A DNA stretch of 33,775 nucleotides from Hemicentrotus pulcherrimus (taxonomy: Eukaryota; Echinodermata; Echinoidea; Camarodonta; Strongylocentrotidae): contig BEXV01001609.1 in the NCBI GenBank assembly GCA_003118195.1, positions 47,895 to 81,669 of the forward strand, in the 5' to 3' direction. The first letter of the stretch is position 1, and every line of letters begins with the position of its first letter. The notes beneath the pieces are model-generated. The model searched no databases, was not told the origin of the DNA, and was given only the letters and a program-made list of their open reading frames with translations. A program made the position numbers and the translations under genes. Of this stretch, positions 1 through 10,018 are shown one piece after another.

Positions 1-47
1 GAGAGAGAGAGAGAGTGTGAGATGGGGAGAGAGAAGAAGAGGGAATG
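1..47. repeat. GA-rich microsatellite at window start
   Basis: A pure GA dinucleotide run of 15 bases is followed by purine-rich GA/GGGA sequence. It opens the window, which suggests a contig edge in low-complexity DNA. Confidence 0.85.
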
Positions 48-570
48 GGGTAAATATAATATTATTGATCTAACACGAGAGACTCGGCCAGAGTGAAGGG
101 GTTACATGTAATAGGCAGGTCTGGAGAATACAAGATGAGCAATGGGTATGATGAGGAAAGCCCTAGGACGCTGTCATGCATAAATTAGAATCCGATTAAA
201 TTAAGATCTCTCCTGAGCTACCATCAGCAATGCTTGGGATGCACCCCAAACCTTGCAGGGGGTATATTTAGAACAATTTATTATCGCTAATAAAGTTTAG
301 CCTTTATAAATTGGGTTATGTTGAAAGTGTCGCCCAGACGTGGGAAACTGAAAAATAAAAGACAATTTTATTTTGTGGTCCGTCCCTGGGATGAAGACTT
401 CATTATCCATGTGAATTATATATATATTTTTTTTAATATCAAAAAAGGAAAGAAATCTTTTGAATTTCATCTGATATTAGTAAAAACACGCTTCATAAAA
501 TAGAAATATAGTTGTGTAGTTATGTTTTAAAATGTATTTTTTTCGGTATTATTTTCATATTTTCAACTGC
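48..570. other. anonymous noncoding stretch
   Basis: AT-rich unique-looking sequence. The only open frame of note (318-503, 61 codons) runs through T- and A-rich tracts and resembles no family I know. No RNA gene or TIR was seen. Confidence 0.5.
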
Positions 571-596
571 TACTACTACTACTACTACTACTACTA
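571..596. repeat. (TAC)n trinucleotide microsatellite
   Basis: About nine uninterrupted TAC units in AT-rich DNA. Confidence 0.9.
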
Positions 597-1496
597 TTTC
601 TACCAACAAAAATGGTTCATACCAGCAATGAGTTATTACAATGAAAAAATGATATAGTATTACCTCAATACAATGCGATATGGGTTTTCTTATACCTTTT
701 GTATTGCCTTCTCGTTGCTGAATTGCTTACAGACTGTCCCTAGTTACTGTCACGCTGCACAGTTATATGTCCATTATAATTAATAAATGCCCACCCTCTA
801 AGCCCCTCATCAATTAATGAGTTTCGGGAGATAAACTTTAGTTGAACCTGTGTGAAACACAAAGGCATAACAAACAAAAACAACAACCCTGTCACTCTTC
901 CCCTCCTACCACTATTGACTGTTCCTCTCCTTTTACTCCCCCTCGTTTTCTCTCCTCACGGCATGCACGGGTCGATATCTTGATCAATTTTTGCCTAAAA
1001 TAAACCACTGCGTCTTCACTCACATGCATATTATACTCCATCGTGTGTGTCATGTATTAACGTCGCCTTTAAACAAAAAGACTTACGGCGCCCCGGGCGA
1101 AATGACCTTGTTTTGCCTCGAAAGCAGAAGAGATGGCTGTCAGCATTAGATGTAGACGTATTATCGTTAAGAAATAAGTGTTGTTATTGTTTTTCTTTCT
1201 CTCGGGGGCAATCATATCAACGCATATAATTACCCGACGTAGCCATTGCCATAGAACACATCTTAATTCATATGAATTTCCGAAAAGAGTTATAATCTTA
1301 AGCATGTAAAAACATGAGAATTATGCGAGAAAAGAGAGATTAATGCCATGAATGTGTGATCAGGCTGAACTAACAATTACATTACATTTGCTCTGTGGTT
1401 AGGACATGGCACGTAATGGTGTGGTTAATGTGTTAGATCAAAAAATGATTATCTATCACATATTTTTTTTTTCATTACACCAATATCGCATGGAAG
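597..1496. other. anonymous noncoding stretch
   Basis: AT-rich DNA with a pyrimidine-rich patch at about 893-958. Overlapping short open frames at 1047-1305 on both strands are unrecognisable and mutually exclusive, as expected by chance. Nothing else was identified. Confidence 0.5.

Positions 1497-1522
<26 letters not shown>
1497..1522. repeat. (GA)n microsatellite
   Basis: Thirteen GA units, continuing as imperfect purine-rich sequence (GAAA/GGAA) to about 1650. The repeat generates low-complexity open frames (E/R/K-rich on plus, S/L/F-rich on minus) that are not genes. Confidence 0.9.
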
Positions 1523-1527
<5 letters not shown>

Positions 1528-1649
1528 GGAAAAGGAAAGAGAGAAATACAGAAAGAGAGGAATGAATAAAGAAATAAATAAATTAATGAATGAAAAGAGT
1601 GATTAAAATGATAGAAAGGAGAGGAAAAGAGAGGAAGGGGAGAGTTAGG

Positions 1650-2139
1650 GCCCGGTACTTTCCTGTTCCATATAGTGTCACAACTATGTTGAGTATAGAT
1701 GTTTAAGAAGAAAATGGAGGCAAGAACTTTCAATTTCTCTTTCAAACTCATTCGGTGGTATAGATCTATTCATAAAATAATGAGAGAGCAGGCTTTATCA
1801 TCGGTCACTATGTTATACTTGTTCACTAAAAAAGAAATTGCCATCAAATTACTCTCAACTATGATCTATTGGTTCAGATTGATGAAGGAATAATGATACG
1901 AGAATTCAAAGAAAATGATAATACGAGAAAGAAAGGAAAAAAGAAGAGGAGACATGATTTCTGTTTACTAGGAATGATGTTAGAGGCGAGATGGTGACAA
2001 TATATGAAACATGTAATACGATCGACGATTTCTGGCATAAACACTTCAGATCACGAGGATTAGTGAGGATTGTGGTTTGGCAGAAATGTCAAACAAACCA
2101 AAGATGTGATACAAATAACATAAAAAACAACAACAACAA
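1650..2139. other. anonymous noncoding stretch
   Basis: AT-rich sequence with scattered purine runs (about 1905-1955). Small open frames at 1699-1893 and 1991-2278 have no recognisable domain, and the second simply enters the repeat that follows. Confidence 0.45.
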
Positions 2140-2500
2140 TAATACAGAGAGAAAAATAGAAAGCGAGGGGAAAAGAGAGGAGATGAATAGAATAGATGGA
2201 CAGATAAAGGGACAAAGAGAGAGAGAGAGAGAGAGAGAACACACAAACACACACACACACACAGACACACACAAATAGATAGATAAGGGAGAGAGGGGAC
2301 AGACACATACATAGATGGGAGACAGAGATGGGAGACAGAGATAGAGAGACAGAAACATATAGAGGGGAAACAGCGGAGGAAAAAGAGAGGGATGAGAAAG
2401 AAACCTGTATAGGAGAGCCAGAGACAGAGACAGAACCAGACAGACAGTAGAAAGAGTGGGATACAAAGAGAGAGATAAAGAGAGAGAGAGAGAGAAAAAA
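2140..2500. repeat. compound GA/CA purine-rich microsatellite cluster
   Basis: Pure GA at 2216-2238 runs directly into a CA tract at 2239-2274. Degenerate GATA, GAGA and CAGA units then continue to about 2500. Long minus-strand frames here (up to 161 codons) are runs of Ser, Leu, Cys and Val encoded by the repeat, so they are rejected as genes. Confidence 0.85.
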
Positions 2501-2515
2501 AAAACAATATAAGTT

Positions 2516-2831
2516 CTGGGGGGTGTTTCACAAAGATCTTAATTTGAGCTTATCTCTAAGTTGAACTTAAAAATTATGGCAAGCCGTTAGCATCTATGAA
2601 ACCATTTTGTAAAAGTTATTTTAAAAGGCATAAAATGTTGATTCAAATCTTCCATATGTTCTATTATCAAGGACATTTCATGTTCTTGATGTGGAATTTA
2701 TAAAAAGTCTAAAATATTTAAATTTTCACTTCTGAATATATTTTATTTTAAGGCTACAGATGGCTCTTCATAATATTTAAGTCCAACTTAGAGTTAAGTT
2801 CTACTTAGGATCTTTGTGAAACAACCCCTGG
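2516..2831. mobile_element. TIR non-autonomous DNA element (MITE-like), ~316 bp
   Basis: The two ends are inverted copies of each other over about 50 bp. The outer part shares TGTTTCACAAAGATC exactly, next to a G-run (left) or C-run (right). Inside this, left TCTAAGTTGAACTTAA matches the reverse complement of the right end, TCTAAGTTGGACTTAA. There is no coding capacity, and length and architecture fit a MITE. The target-site duplication is not clear, so the ends are good to a few bases. Family is not assigned. Confidence 0.8.
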
Positions 2832-3578
2832 TGTACCTACAGGGGCAGAGGGGCATGTGCCTTGGGCGGCAAAACGTAACAAGTATAGGGGCACAACACT
2901 TGGAAATAAAGGGGGCGCACAAAGGGGGAAATGGAAAAAAAACGTAAAGGCAGGAAAATATGATTTGTAATGATCCTTATACGCGAAAGAAATTGCAGTA
3001 GAACAGAAATGTGTAAAAAGAGTGTTTTTTATGGTTTATAACACAATAACTATAAATCCCAATGTGTTTGCTGCCTGGCATAATGTTGCTTTAGGATTTT
3101 TTTATTATTTTTTTTTAAGGGGGGGGGGATATATTTGGCCCTAAATATACTGGAGTGTATAAAATGGCACTTAAAAAGGTTCAAATTCCGGCTACCTTGC
3201 TGAATTTCTAGACTATATTTCCCATGAGAGGGCATTGCACCATTATGTGAGTAAGAAGTGAACACAAAACCACGTTATTAACCAGCTAAACAAAGTTCAA
3301 AATGATAGTCAGGGGGGGGGGTGCAGCATAATACAGTATAATAGTATCAACTTGTATTTGGGCAAGGAGGTGGCCGAGTTTGAATTCTTGTGATGACGAA
3401 GTAAAATTTTCCCCAATAATGAAAGTGTCTTTTTTTATATAAACATTAAACAGGATGGGTGCTTTTCGACTAGGAGGTCACAATGGCATTGGGATGGGAA
3501 CAATATCATGGTTTGCCCCTGGCGCCATAATACCTAAATACGCCTCTGGATACAAGGTATAAGCCAGGGAAGAGGAGG

Positions 3579-3581
<3 letters not shown>
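2832..3581. other. anonymous noncoding stretch with homopolymer G runs
   Basis: G runs lie at about 3120-3128 and 3312-3320, with several gggg patches at 2840-2930. The 71-codon minus frame at 3050-3265 is unrecognised. Weak inverted similarity between about 2840 and 3550 was seen but is not convincing as a transposon. Confidence 0.4.

Positions 3582-3620
<39 letters not shown>
3582..3620. repeat. (GA)n microsatellite
   Basis: About 19 uninterrupted GA units, with imperfect GA-rich flanks to about 3700. It produces Ser/Leu-rich false frames on the minus strand. Confidence 0.92.
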
Positions 3621-3626
<6 letters not shown>

Positions 3627-3699
3627 GAGAGGAAGAGAGGGGGAGATAGAAGACAGAGACAGAGCCTAAGACATACATAGATAGAAGGACGACAGAGAG

Positions 3700-4100
3700 G
3701 GAGCAAATGATGACGTCATAATGATGCTCCTCTAAAGCTCAGTTTCTAATGGATAATGTATCAAGCATGCCTCAGTTGTTTATCACGTCTAGGTTCAAGC
3801 TCATAATTACCAGTCACTCTCTCAGCTGTCCAAGTCCGTTGGGATTTACCCCGTAATTCTAAAAAGATGGTAAAGTCATTCTTATGTTCTCAACGGAAAT
3901 TTGTTTGTTTTATGTACTTCACATAAGGCCAATTAGGTGATTACTGCAAAGACGAGTTCTTCAGAAGGAAATTCCAGCGGGTGACAGAGACCATCTTCTT
4001 CGGGCATGACGGGTGTGATACAGATGTGGCATGACTCTTAACGTCTTTTGAGAGCAACCTTAATTCCCGTTTGTTTTATTTTGCGTTTTTTGAAGACAGA
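3700..4100. other. anonymous noncoding stretch
   Basis: No open frame, RNA gene or repeat recognised. Confidence 0.4.
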
Positions 4101-4230
4101 CATTCATTCTTTCATTTTTGTATTTCCTTATGTAAATGGACACGATGCTTTGTCATGATGTAATGTGTTCCCTAATATTTTGAAGCGCCTTGAGCATTTA
4201 TTAATTATTGTTTTATATGTATTATTATTA
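4100..4230 (+). mobile_element. probable 3' tail of an old LINE/SINE
   Basis: The string GAAGCGCCTTGAGCATTTA followed by an AT-rich spacer and an (ATT)n run (about 4211-4230) resembles the 3' ends of L2/CR1-type LINEs and their partner SINEs in animals. No body upstream is recognisable, so this is a short decayed relic. The family assignment is from memory of such tails and is tentative. Confidence 0.45.
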
Positions 4231-4492
4231 TTAAAGACGGATCAGAAAGGGAACATAGCGGTTGTTCTTACAAGAGGGGGACTTCATGAAACCTAGTCGA
4301 TACCCTTGGTATGCTTATCGTTAATGTTACTCTTTCGTGATTTGTTTTCTTCAAATTCGCCTCGTCCCTATTTAGATTATCCTGGATCCTCCAATATAAA
4401 AATCGATATGCCATACAATTCAAGAGGACTCTCACTGAGCATATCATCAAACATTGTTATGCAATCTTCTCAATTATTGCCTTTCTCGACCC

Positions 4493-4622
4493 AGGATTCC
4501 AATGATTGCGGATAGAGGTGCAAAGTTGCCCTCCTCCGAGGTACCTTCTCGCTCCTTAATATTCCTGGGCACCTGGATACTGTCTGCACACTCTATTTTT
4601 AATGTAGCTTCACATTTTCCCA
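4493..4622. repeat. diverged direct repeat, copy 1
   Basis: Shares TAGAGGTGCAAAGTT, then CTCC-rich sequence, CTGGATACT, a CACACT motif and AATGTAGCTT in the same order with the segment at 4713-4847. The lengths are similar (about 130 bp), and the copies start about 220 bp apart at many mismatches. Confidence 0.65.
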
Positions 4623-4712
4623 CTTGAACAAGCCCTCCTATAAAAGCACGATTACAACATAACAAACAATTGCTGATACTGAACATCATGATGAATTATG
4701 ATTGAAGCTAAA

Positions 4713-4847
4713 TTCAGGATTAAAGCCTATCCCTACAATGAATCACTGGAGTAGAGGTGCAAAGTTCACCCACCCCCTCCCCTCCAGGCATCAACGCTCC
4801 TGGATACTTCTTCACACTTTCTAGTTAATGTAGCTTAACATTCTGCC
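4713..4847. repeat. diverged direct repeat, copy 2
   Basis: Second copy of the segment at 4493-4622. TAGAGGTGCAAAGTT, CTCCTGGATACTTCT, TTCACACTTTCT and TTAATGTAGCTT all recur in order. Gene content is nil. Confidence 0.65.
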
Positions 4848-4856
4848 AATACTCGA

Positions 4857-4892
4857 AGCATGGAGATATAAGAAGAGATTTATCTCCATGCT
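4857..4892. repeat. small hairpin, 12-bp arms
   Basis: AGCATGGAGATA (4857-4868) and its exact reverse complement (4881-4892) are separated by 12 bases. CTCGAAG occurs beside both arms in direct orientation. It could be chance or a decayed element end. Confidence 0.55.
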
Positions 4893-5723
4893 CGAAGTAG
4901 AAGAAATTGCTAGACGTAAGGTAAGATGTGACCTTGGAGCAATTTGAGAATAGAGGCAATGTTAAAGGGGTCATGCTTAACATGAATCATGTTCTGGCAC
5001 TGTCGCATAGGGCAGACATGATCATCTGAGATGCTTCTTTTTTTCCGCTGTAATCTCACTAGTCCCTACTGGACTACATGAAATCAGGGTATGTTAGTTT
5101 AAATGCACCTGGCTTCGAAACGTGACGACATAAAATACAAAGAAAGGGGGGGGGGTGCCGGGTTACGTAATATCATTATCAGTAGATGGAAATAACAGGA
5201 ATTGAACTCATTCCTTGCAAGTGATTATATACATGTACAAAATCTGACAGTGACTAATTAAATGATCAAATGAAACATCAAATAATTTGATTAAAGTCTA
5301 TAACGTAAACCCTTAGGAATAATGACCAACATAAATCCATCAGATACTCTGTGGCACGTGCGATCCTTGAGATAATAATTAGATGAAGAATTGGGTCTGC
5401 CATCAGCGTCGTGAAATGGACTCCATAATAATTATAGGCGTGTGGGGGAGGGGTGGTGGTGGTAGGCGTCTCCAAAGCGCCCGGAATATCCTGAAGCAAA
5501 CTAATTGTAAATATTCGAGAAAACATCATCTCATATTCGGGTAGCGAGCCTGTCTTTTTGGGTTACATTTATATCTCGCTTGATGCATTAACATGATAAT
5601 CAAGGCCACTGCCAAGAACTTCCAAATTTAAAAGTCTCATCTTTCTTTTATCTTAAAAAACTGAAACGTTGATGTTCGGTCAAGGGACTAGAGACTAATT
5701 CTATGGCAAGATGTATCCGCATG
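4893..5723. other. anonymous noncoding stretch
   Basis: G runs occur at 5146-5154 and a G/GGT-rich patch at 5441-5467. The 83-codon minus frame at 5278-5529 is unrecognised. Nothing else supported. Confidence 0.4.
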
Positions 5724-5789
5724 CCCCCCCCCCAAAAAAAAAAAAAATAATAAATTAAAAATAATAAATAAATAAATAAAAAATAAATA
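5724..5789. repeat. C-run/A-run and (AAAT)n low-complexity tract
   Basis: Ten Cs are followed by 14 As and then AAT/AAAT units to about 5789. Such tracts can be retroposon tails, but no body is seen upstream. Confidence 0.8.
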
Positions 5790-6460
5790 ACGTTTCCTAT
5801 TTTTTCTGCGCATAAATACATTTTGATTGAAGTAATTTGCATGTTTGCGAATTATTTACTTGTACTAGAAATTACTTTATATGCTTTGCGATATGATGTA
5901 ATATCCACACATTTCATTACGTGTGCAGGTACGTGAAAGGAAAGGGAATTCACCATCTCTTTAAGATTCGCCGAGTTCAATTGTCTATATGATACATATT
6001 TGTTTTCCTTTGGTACGACATGCAATATATAAAGAACGCATTACTTCTCGTGCTGAGAGCAAGAAGGGCGTTAAAGTAGGTGGGTATTCAATCAAGTGGA
6101 ATAGACCGGTCTACTAATATATTAAAATTCATGCACGTTTCCTTCTCAAACCCTTGGTTAACAATAATATTCACCTCCTTGCATAATCGCATACCTATGG
6201 TGGAGTTCACTTGCATACACTATCTGCTGCTTTATCGGGAAAGGCTATGACAAGCTTTTAAGGGTGAAGATGAACTTCAATATGCATATAATTAAAAAAA
6301 CAGATCTCGATTAAATCTGTCTTCATTATTGATTGATGATGATTAATTATTTAACTCACTTTTTCATTTTCGTATGGTCCATCTTATTCCTGTTCTTTTG
6401 TTGATAGTGCAAATGCTTTTGTGTGATTTCCTTCATTTGTTTCTTTCCAAACAAGTTCGC
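5790..6460. other. anonymous noncoding stretch
   Basis: AT-rich, no notable open frame, no recognised repeat. Confidence 0.4.
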
Positions 6461-6562
6461 CTGGAGCATTTAAATTCAACTATACTTACTATTATTTGAA
6501 TTATTATTATCATTATCAGTATTATGATTATTATTATCATCATCATCATCATCATCATCATA
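6460..6562 (+). repeat. (ATT)n/(ATC)n tract, possibly a retroposon tail
   Basis: Imperfect ATT and ATC units run from 6499, ending in eight or more ATC/CAT units at 6535-6562. The sequence just before, CGCCTGGAGCATTTAAATT, is similar to the GCGCCTTGAGCATTTA string near 4180, so this may be another decayed LINE/SINE tail. Confidence 0.55.
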
Positions 6563-7093
6563 AATTCGAGAATAGATAGTGAACAGTTCTGTCTTCAAAG
6601 CTTCTACTAAACACGATATCTCGGTATCTATCTCTTAACATTGCTAAAATACATGAAATCGATCTCACTGTTCATATTTTTTTTCGCTAGCGGAAATCAT
6701 TTCATCGTTTCCAAGTTCGTCGGATGGCTGCGATTATACTAGGAAATCCTATATGTGAGCCTATCAGATACCTTATGAATAACTAAAAGGTTTGCAGAAA
6801 AACAGAGTTCTCCTTTGTATTTTACAATATGCCTGTATACGGCTCACTCTACTTCATTTATTATCCATTGCGGGAAACGCCCAGGTATATTGCGATTGCG
6901 ATGATAATGTTATTCGCGCGATTTCCATTACAAGGAAAGCTAAAGGCCCTGGGAAATACAGGCTCAAGCCTCAAGGTGCTGTTTAAAGGGGGAGTGAAAC
7001 ACCATTAAACATGGTAGTGATAATGCAGAGTATTTATCATGCTTTATGGCGCCCATTTCGGTCTTAAATTATTTGGAGAAGCTGCTATGCAAA
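6563..7093. other. anonymous noncoding stretch
   Basis: A 64-codon plus frame at 6792-6986 has no recognisable domain. TTTAAAGGGGGAGTGAAACA at about 6981-7000 looks like a transposon terminus, but I find no matching partner. Confidence 0.35.
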
Positions 7094-7534
7094 TTTAAAG
7101 ACCCTGTCCGGAGTGAAAAATGAAATAGATGAATTATATATAACAGGAAAGCTAACAAGCCATAGAATACACTAATACCGTTTATATGCTACTTTAGTGC
7201 CTGTCAGACGAGTAACAGCTCTCTGAAAACTCGAAATCTAAAACTTTGAAAATCGGGAGTTGAATTGATGACATCATCTTATGTGGAGTACGCATATTCA
7301 CAATGACTTTGCATTAATTAAGCACGGCTCATCGCCTCAGCTATATAGGCGAGACGATCGGTGCACATGTTATGTCGTCACTGTAACTTGGAGAGGTGCG
7401 GAAAATAAGGTTTTGATTCGCTTTTATGCAATACTGAAAGGGAAATATTTTTGAATTCCTTTACATTTGTATTCTATGTTCATTCAGCTTTCCATTGATA
7501 AAAAGTTGAATTTTCATCGGATAGGGTCTTTAAA
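7094..7534. mobile_element. TIR non-autonomous DNA element (MITE-like), 441 bp
   Basis: The left end TTTAAAGACCCTGTCCG is matched inversely by the right end (TTTAAAGACCCTATCCG on the other strand), with one mismatch in 17. Homology continues inward: GGAAAGCT and CATAGAATACA appear at comparable depth in both arms, giving arms of roughly 80 bp with gaps. There is no open frame of useful length inside. The end sequence TTTAAA may include the target site, but a duplication cannot be separated from the TIR by eye. Confidence 0.75.
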
Positions 7535-8782
7535 CAAAAAGAAAAAAAGAAGCCGAGACAGATTTTGCTCCTTTGTCCGTAATTTCCATAGAGACTTGAA
7601 AGTACTGATGCCATGTTAATATTTCAAATTTATTTTGAAAACGTGTTCCTTCATTTTTCCGAAACCTCTTTTGTATAGCATCTATTTTTCTGAAGAAAAG
7701 CATATGACCTAGTGTCCTGAACTACTTCCGGTTACACGATGTTCACATCTGAAGGAGATCATCAACTAACGATCTCGGCTTCGAGCTACAAAATCTTGTA
7801 AACAAAATAATGCACACCCAAAAAACAACAACCTGGATTTACTATGTAAGGTAAACATTTGGAAGTCAAATATCACTTGTTACAAATAAAAATAAACACT
7901 TGATCTACAGGGAATAGTATTTAAAGGGCTAAACAGTTTCATGCAGGACAAGAAGGGAATGTACTCTATGAAAAATGTTTAAAATTATATTGAAATGCTT
8001 TTCTGACTCTCAAAAGATCATAATTATTTAAATCGAAGAATAAAGATTTATCCAATTTCTTTATAAACGAAAATATCGAATAAAACGTTTTTGAAGCATC
8101 CAATTCACATAATGTTTATCTTTATCAACACAAATAGATATAAAGAATCCAAACATATTCCTAAAATAAAAAAGTCATTTTGTGACGTGCTGAGGCAATA
8201 ATGAACCACTATATCCTTATTGGTATACCGAATACAATGCATCATTTATATGACTACTTTCCCAAATTTCCATGTTTTTACCTTATTTGAATAGAGAGAG
8301 ATACACGTGGTTTATGCATCAACAATATGGCCTTCAAAATTTTCAAGGAAAATTGCAAGTAGTCTAGACATGTCATCAAAAGCCTCATTAAATCGTTCAT
8401 TAGTCGATGCTCTTTTTCATTGGCTGACCTTCCATTCCCCCCTTTTCTACATTTTGCTTGTACAGTGTGTATTGCGAAAAGGGAAGAAAAAATCAAATAT
8501 TTTACTTCGACATCTTTTATTGTTTTCATGGAAGTAAAAAGGCTATTATCATTACACAATTTGTTTTTGGTTTTATTTAGATAACTCAGTTCCCTGAGGA
8601 AATAAATTATCAATTTCCCGTTTTCTTGGAAAAGACCGGGCAAACGATAATCCTATTTTTATAGGTGTTTCTATATATTTGTTTAAGAGGAAGAAAGAAA
8701 CAACGAAAATGAGATATACAGGGCGAGAAAGAGGAGAAGAGAGAAAGGGATACAATCATAACAGTGAGAGGGAAGGAAAAGG
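7535..8782. other. anonymous noncoding stretch
   Basis: Contains the longest frame outside repeats and LINEs (8278-8643 minus, 121 codons) and an overlapping plus frame (8307-8537). Neither has a recognisable domain, signal or family. I treat both as chance frames in AT-rich DNA. Confidence 0.4.
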
Positions 8783-8803
8783 GAGAGAGAGAGAGAGAGA
8801 GAG
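8783..8803. repeat. (GA)n microsatellite
   Basis: About ten GA units with purine-rich flanks from 8685 to 8890. Confidence 0.88.
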
Positions 8804-8890
8804 GCCCCGTAAAAGACTCGATAAGATGTAAACAGTAATTGGATGACAGAACGAGAAAGAGAGAAACGAAGAAAAAAGCGAGAGAAGTGA

Positions 8891-9429
8891 TTTATACAAC
8901 CAATCTAGAAACGGGGGAATAGTGTCGGTAGCCTCATTTACTTATTGCTAATTGAAGACCAGCTCATTGATTGTCTGACAAAACAAAATTATTAAACAAA
9001 AATACACATACATGGATCAATAAAAAGATTTGAAAAATAAATTATGCATTATTACATTTTAATGTACACATAATGAAAATCTGAATCGATATTTATCTTT
9101 TATCTCTTTGTGAAATTATATCATGTATATTCTTCATGAATTTTCAATATGTTTTTTAAAGATTTTCTTATAGATTCATTCATTGTGTTTCAAGTGCCTT
9201 TCTGATTGGAATGGGCCTTCAAAAAACATACATCTTTTCAGACAATAATCATCAAGTAAATAGCTGTGAACTTGGCGTTCGTGAAATGGTGAAGAAAATG
9301 AATTATGGCCTAGATATTGTACGTCGAAAATGAAAATGTTTTTGAAGAAGCTCTATGAGGGAGACAAGGAATATTGACAGATGGATAGTCTATATTTTTT
9401 TCAAGATAAAGACGACATAAAAGGGATTA
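8891..9429. other. anonymous noncoding stretch
   Basis: AT-rich, no open frame above 60 codons. The end close to 9430 may be the worn 3' part of the SINE that follows. Confidence 0.35.
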
Positions 9430-9562
9430 GAGTGGAAAATGTGGACTCATATCTTGCCAAGGGACGTACGTGCGGGGCTGAGATTCGAACCCCCAACACT
9501 AGGATTGAGAGTCAAATGAATGGAGCACTATACCACGTCTCTTGATGCGGCGGTGGCACCTA
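9430..9562 (-). mobile_element. tRNA-derived SINE, head and part of body
   Basis: On the minus strand, TGGTATAGTGCTCC (9522-9535) resembles an RNA polymerase III A box and GGTTCGAATCTC (9480-9491) a B box, correctly ordered and spaced for a tRNA-like promoter. The intervening loop CTCTCAA would give anticodon CTC (Glu-like), but its stem pairs poorly, so this is not a functional tRNA. Downstream on the same strand, GGCAAGATATGAGTCCACAT (about 9439-9458) resembles the body just after the tRNA head in several marine-invertebrate SINEs. The tail is not resolved. Transcription would be by Pol III if active, which the decay makes unlikely. Confidence 0.7.
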
Positions 9563-9723
9563 TAACTTTGTAAATTGTTAATTTAAGATTTTTTTTTTCT
9601 CGTTCGTTTCGAATATTGATCTTCTATTTTAGTTCAACCAGTCAAATAGTTTAATTCCTACACTGCCAATGCAAATCCATACACTGTAATCTGTAAAATG
9701 GTTGCAAGACGTTGTCACATATT

Positions 9724-9912
9724 TAAGAAAGAGGGGGAGAGAAAACGAGAATGGGAGAGAAAGAGAGAGGGGAGAATAAGAGAGAATGGGAAAGAACGAA
9801 GGGGAGAGAAAGAGAGAATGAGAGAGAGAGAGAGGGGAAAAGAGAGTGTGTGTGTGTGTGTGTACGCGCGCATGTGTGTATGCATTTGCGGGTAAGAGAG
9901 AGAGGGAGAGAG
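9724..9912. repeat. compound GA-rich and (GT)n microsatellite
   Basis: Imperfect GA/GGGA repeats run from 9724 to 9845, (TG)n covers 9846-9863 with an adjoining CG-rich alternating patch, and GA-rich sequence returns at 9894-9912. Two overlapping plus frames (E/R/K-rich then C/V-rich) are products of the repeat. Confidence 0.88.
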
Positions 9913-9965
9913 TGGGTAAAATTACATTTTCTAAAGATAATATCAGGTTTAAAACATGCAGTTAT

Positions 9966-10018
9966 TCACGGACATGTGCGCTATATAAGAAGCCACCATT
10001 ATTATTATTATTATTATG
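9966..10018 (+). mobile_element. isolated LINE/SINE-like 3' tail with (ATT)n
   Basis: CATGTGCGCTATATAAGAAG followed by CCACC and six to seven ATT units (9998-10017) resembles the 3' terminus of L2/CR1-type retroposons and dependent SINEs. No upstream body is recognisable. The match is by pattern memory only. Confidence 0.5.

Noticed and set aside
2046..2531. 161-codon minus-strand open frame rich in Ser, Leu, Cys, Val
   Set aside because: It is generated by the GA/CA microsatellite cluster; other frames there are equally open and low-complexity.
2838..3553. Possible 700-bp transposon with AGGGGC/AGAGGC-type inverted ends
   Set aside because: Only short G-rich similarity between the ends, easily produced by composition.
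8278..8643. 121-codon minus frame, longest outside repeats and LINEs
   Set aside because: No recognisable family, an overlapping frame on the other strand, AT-rich composition; compatible with chance.
9473..9546. Functional tRNA gene on the minus strand
   Set aside because: A and B boxes are present but the anticodon stem pairs poorly and a SINE-like body follows, so it is a SINE head.
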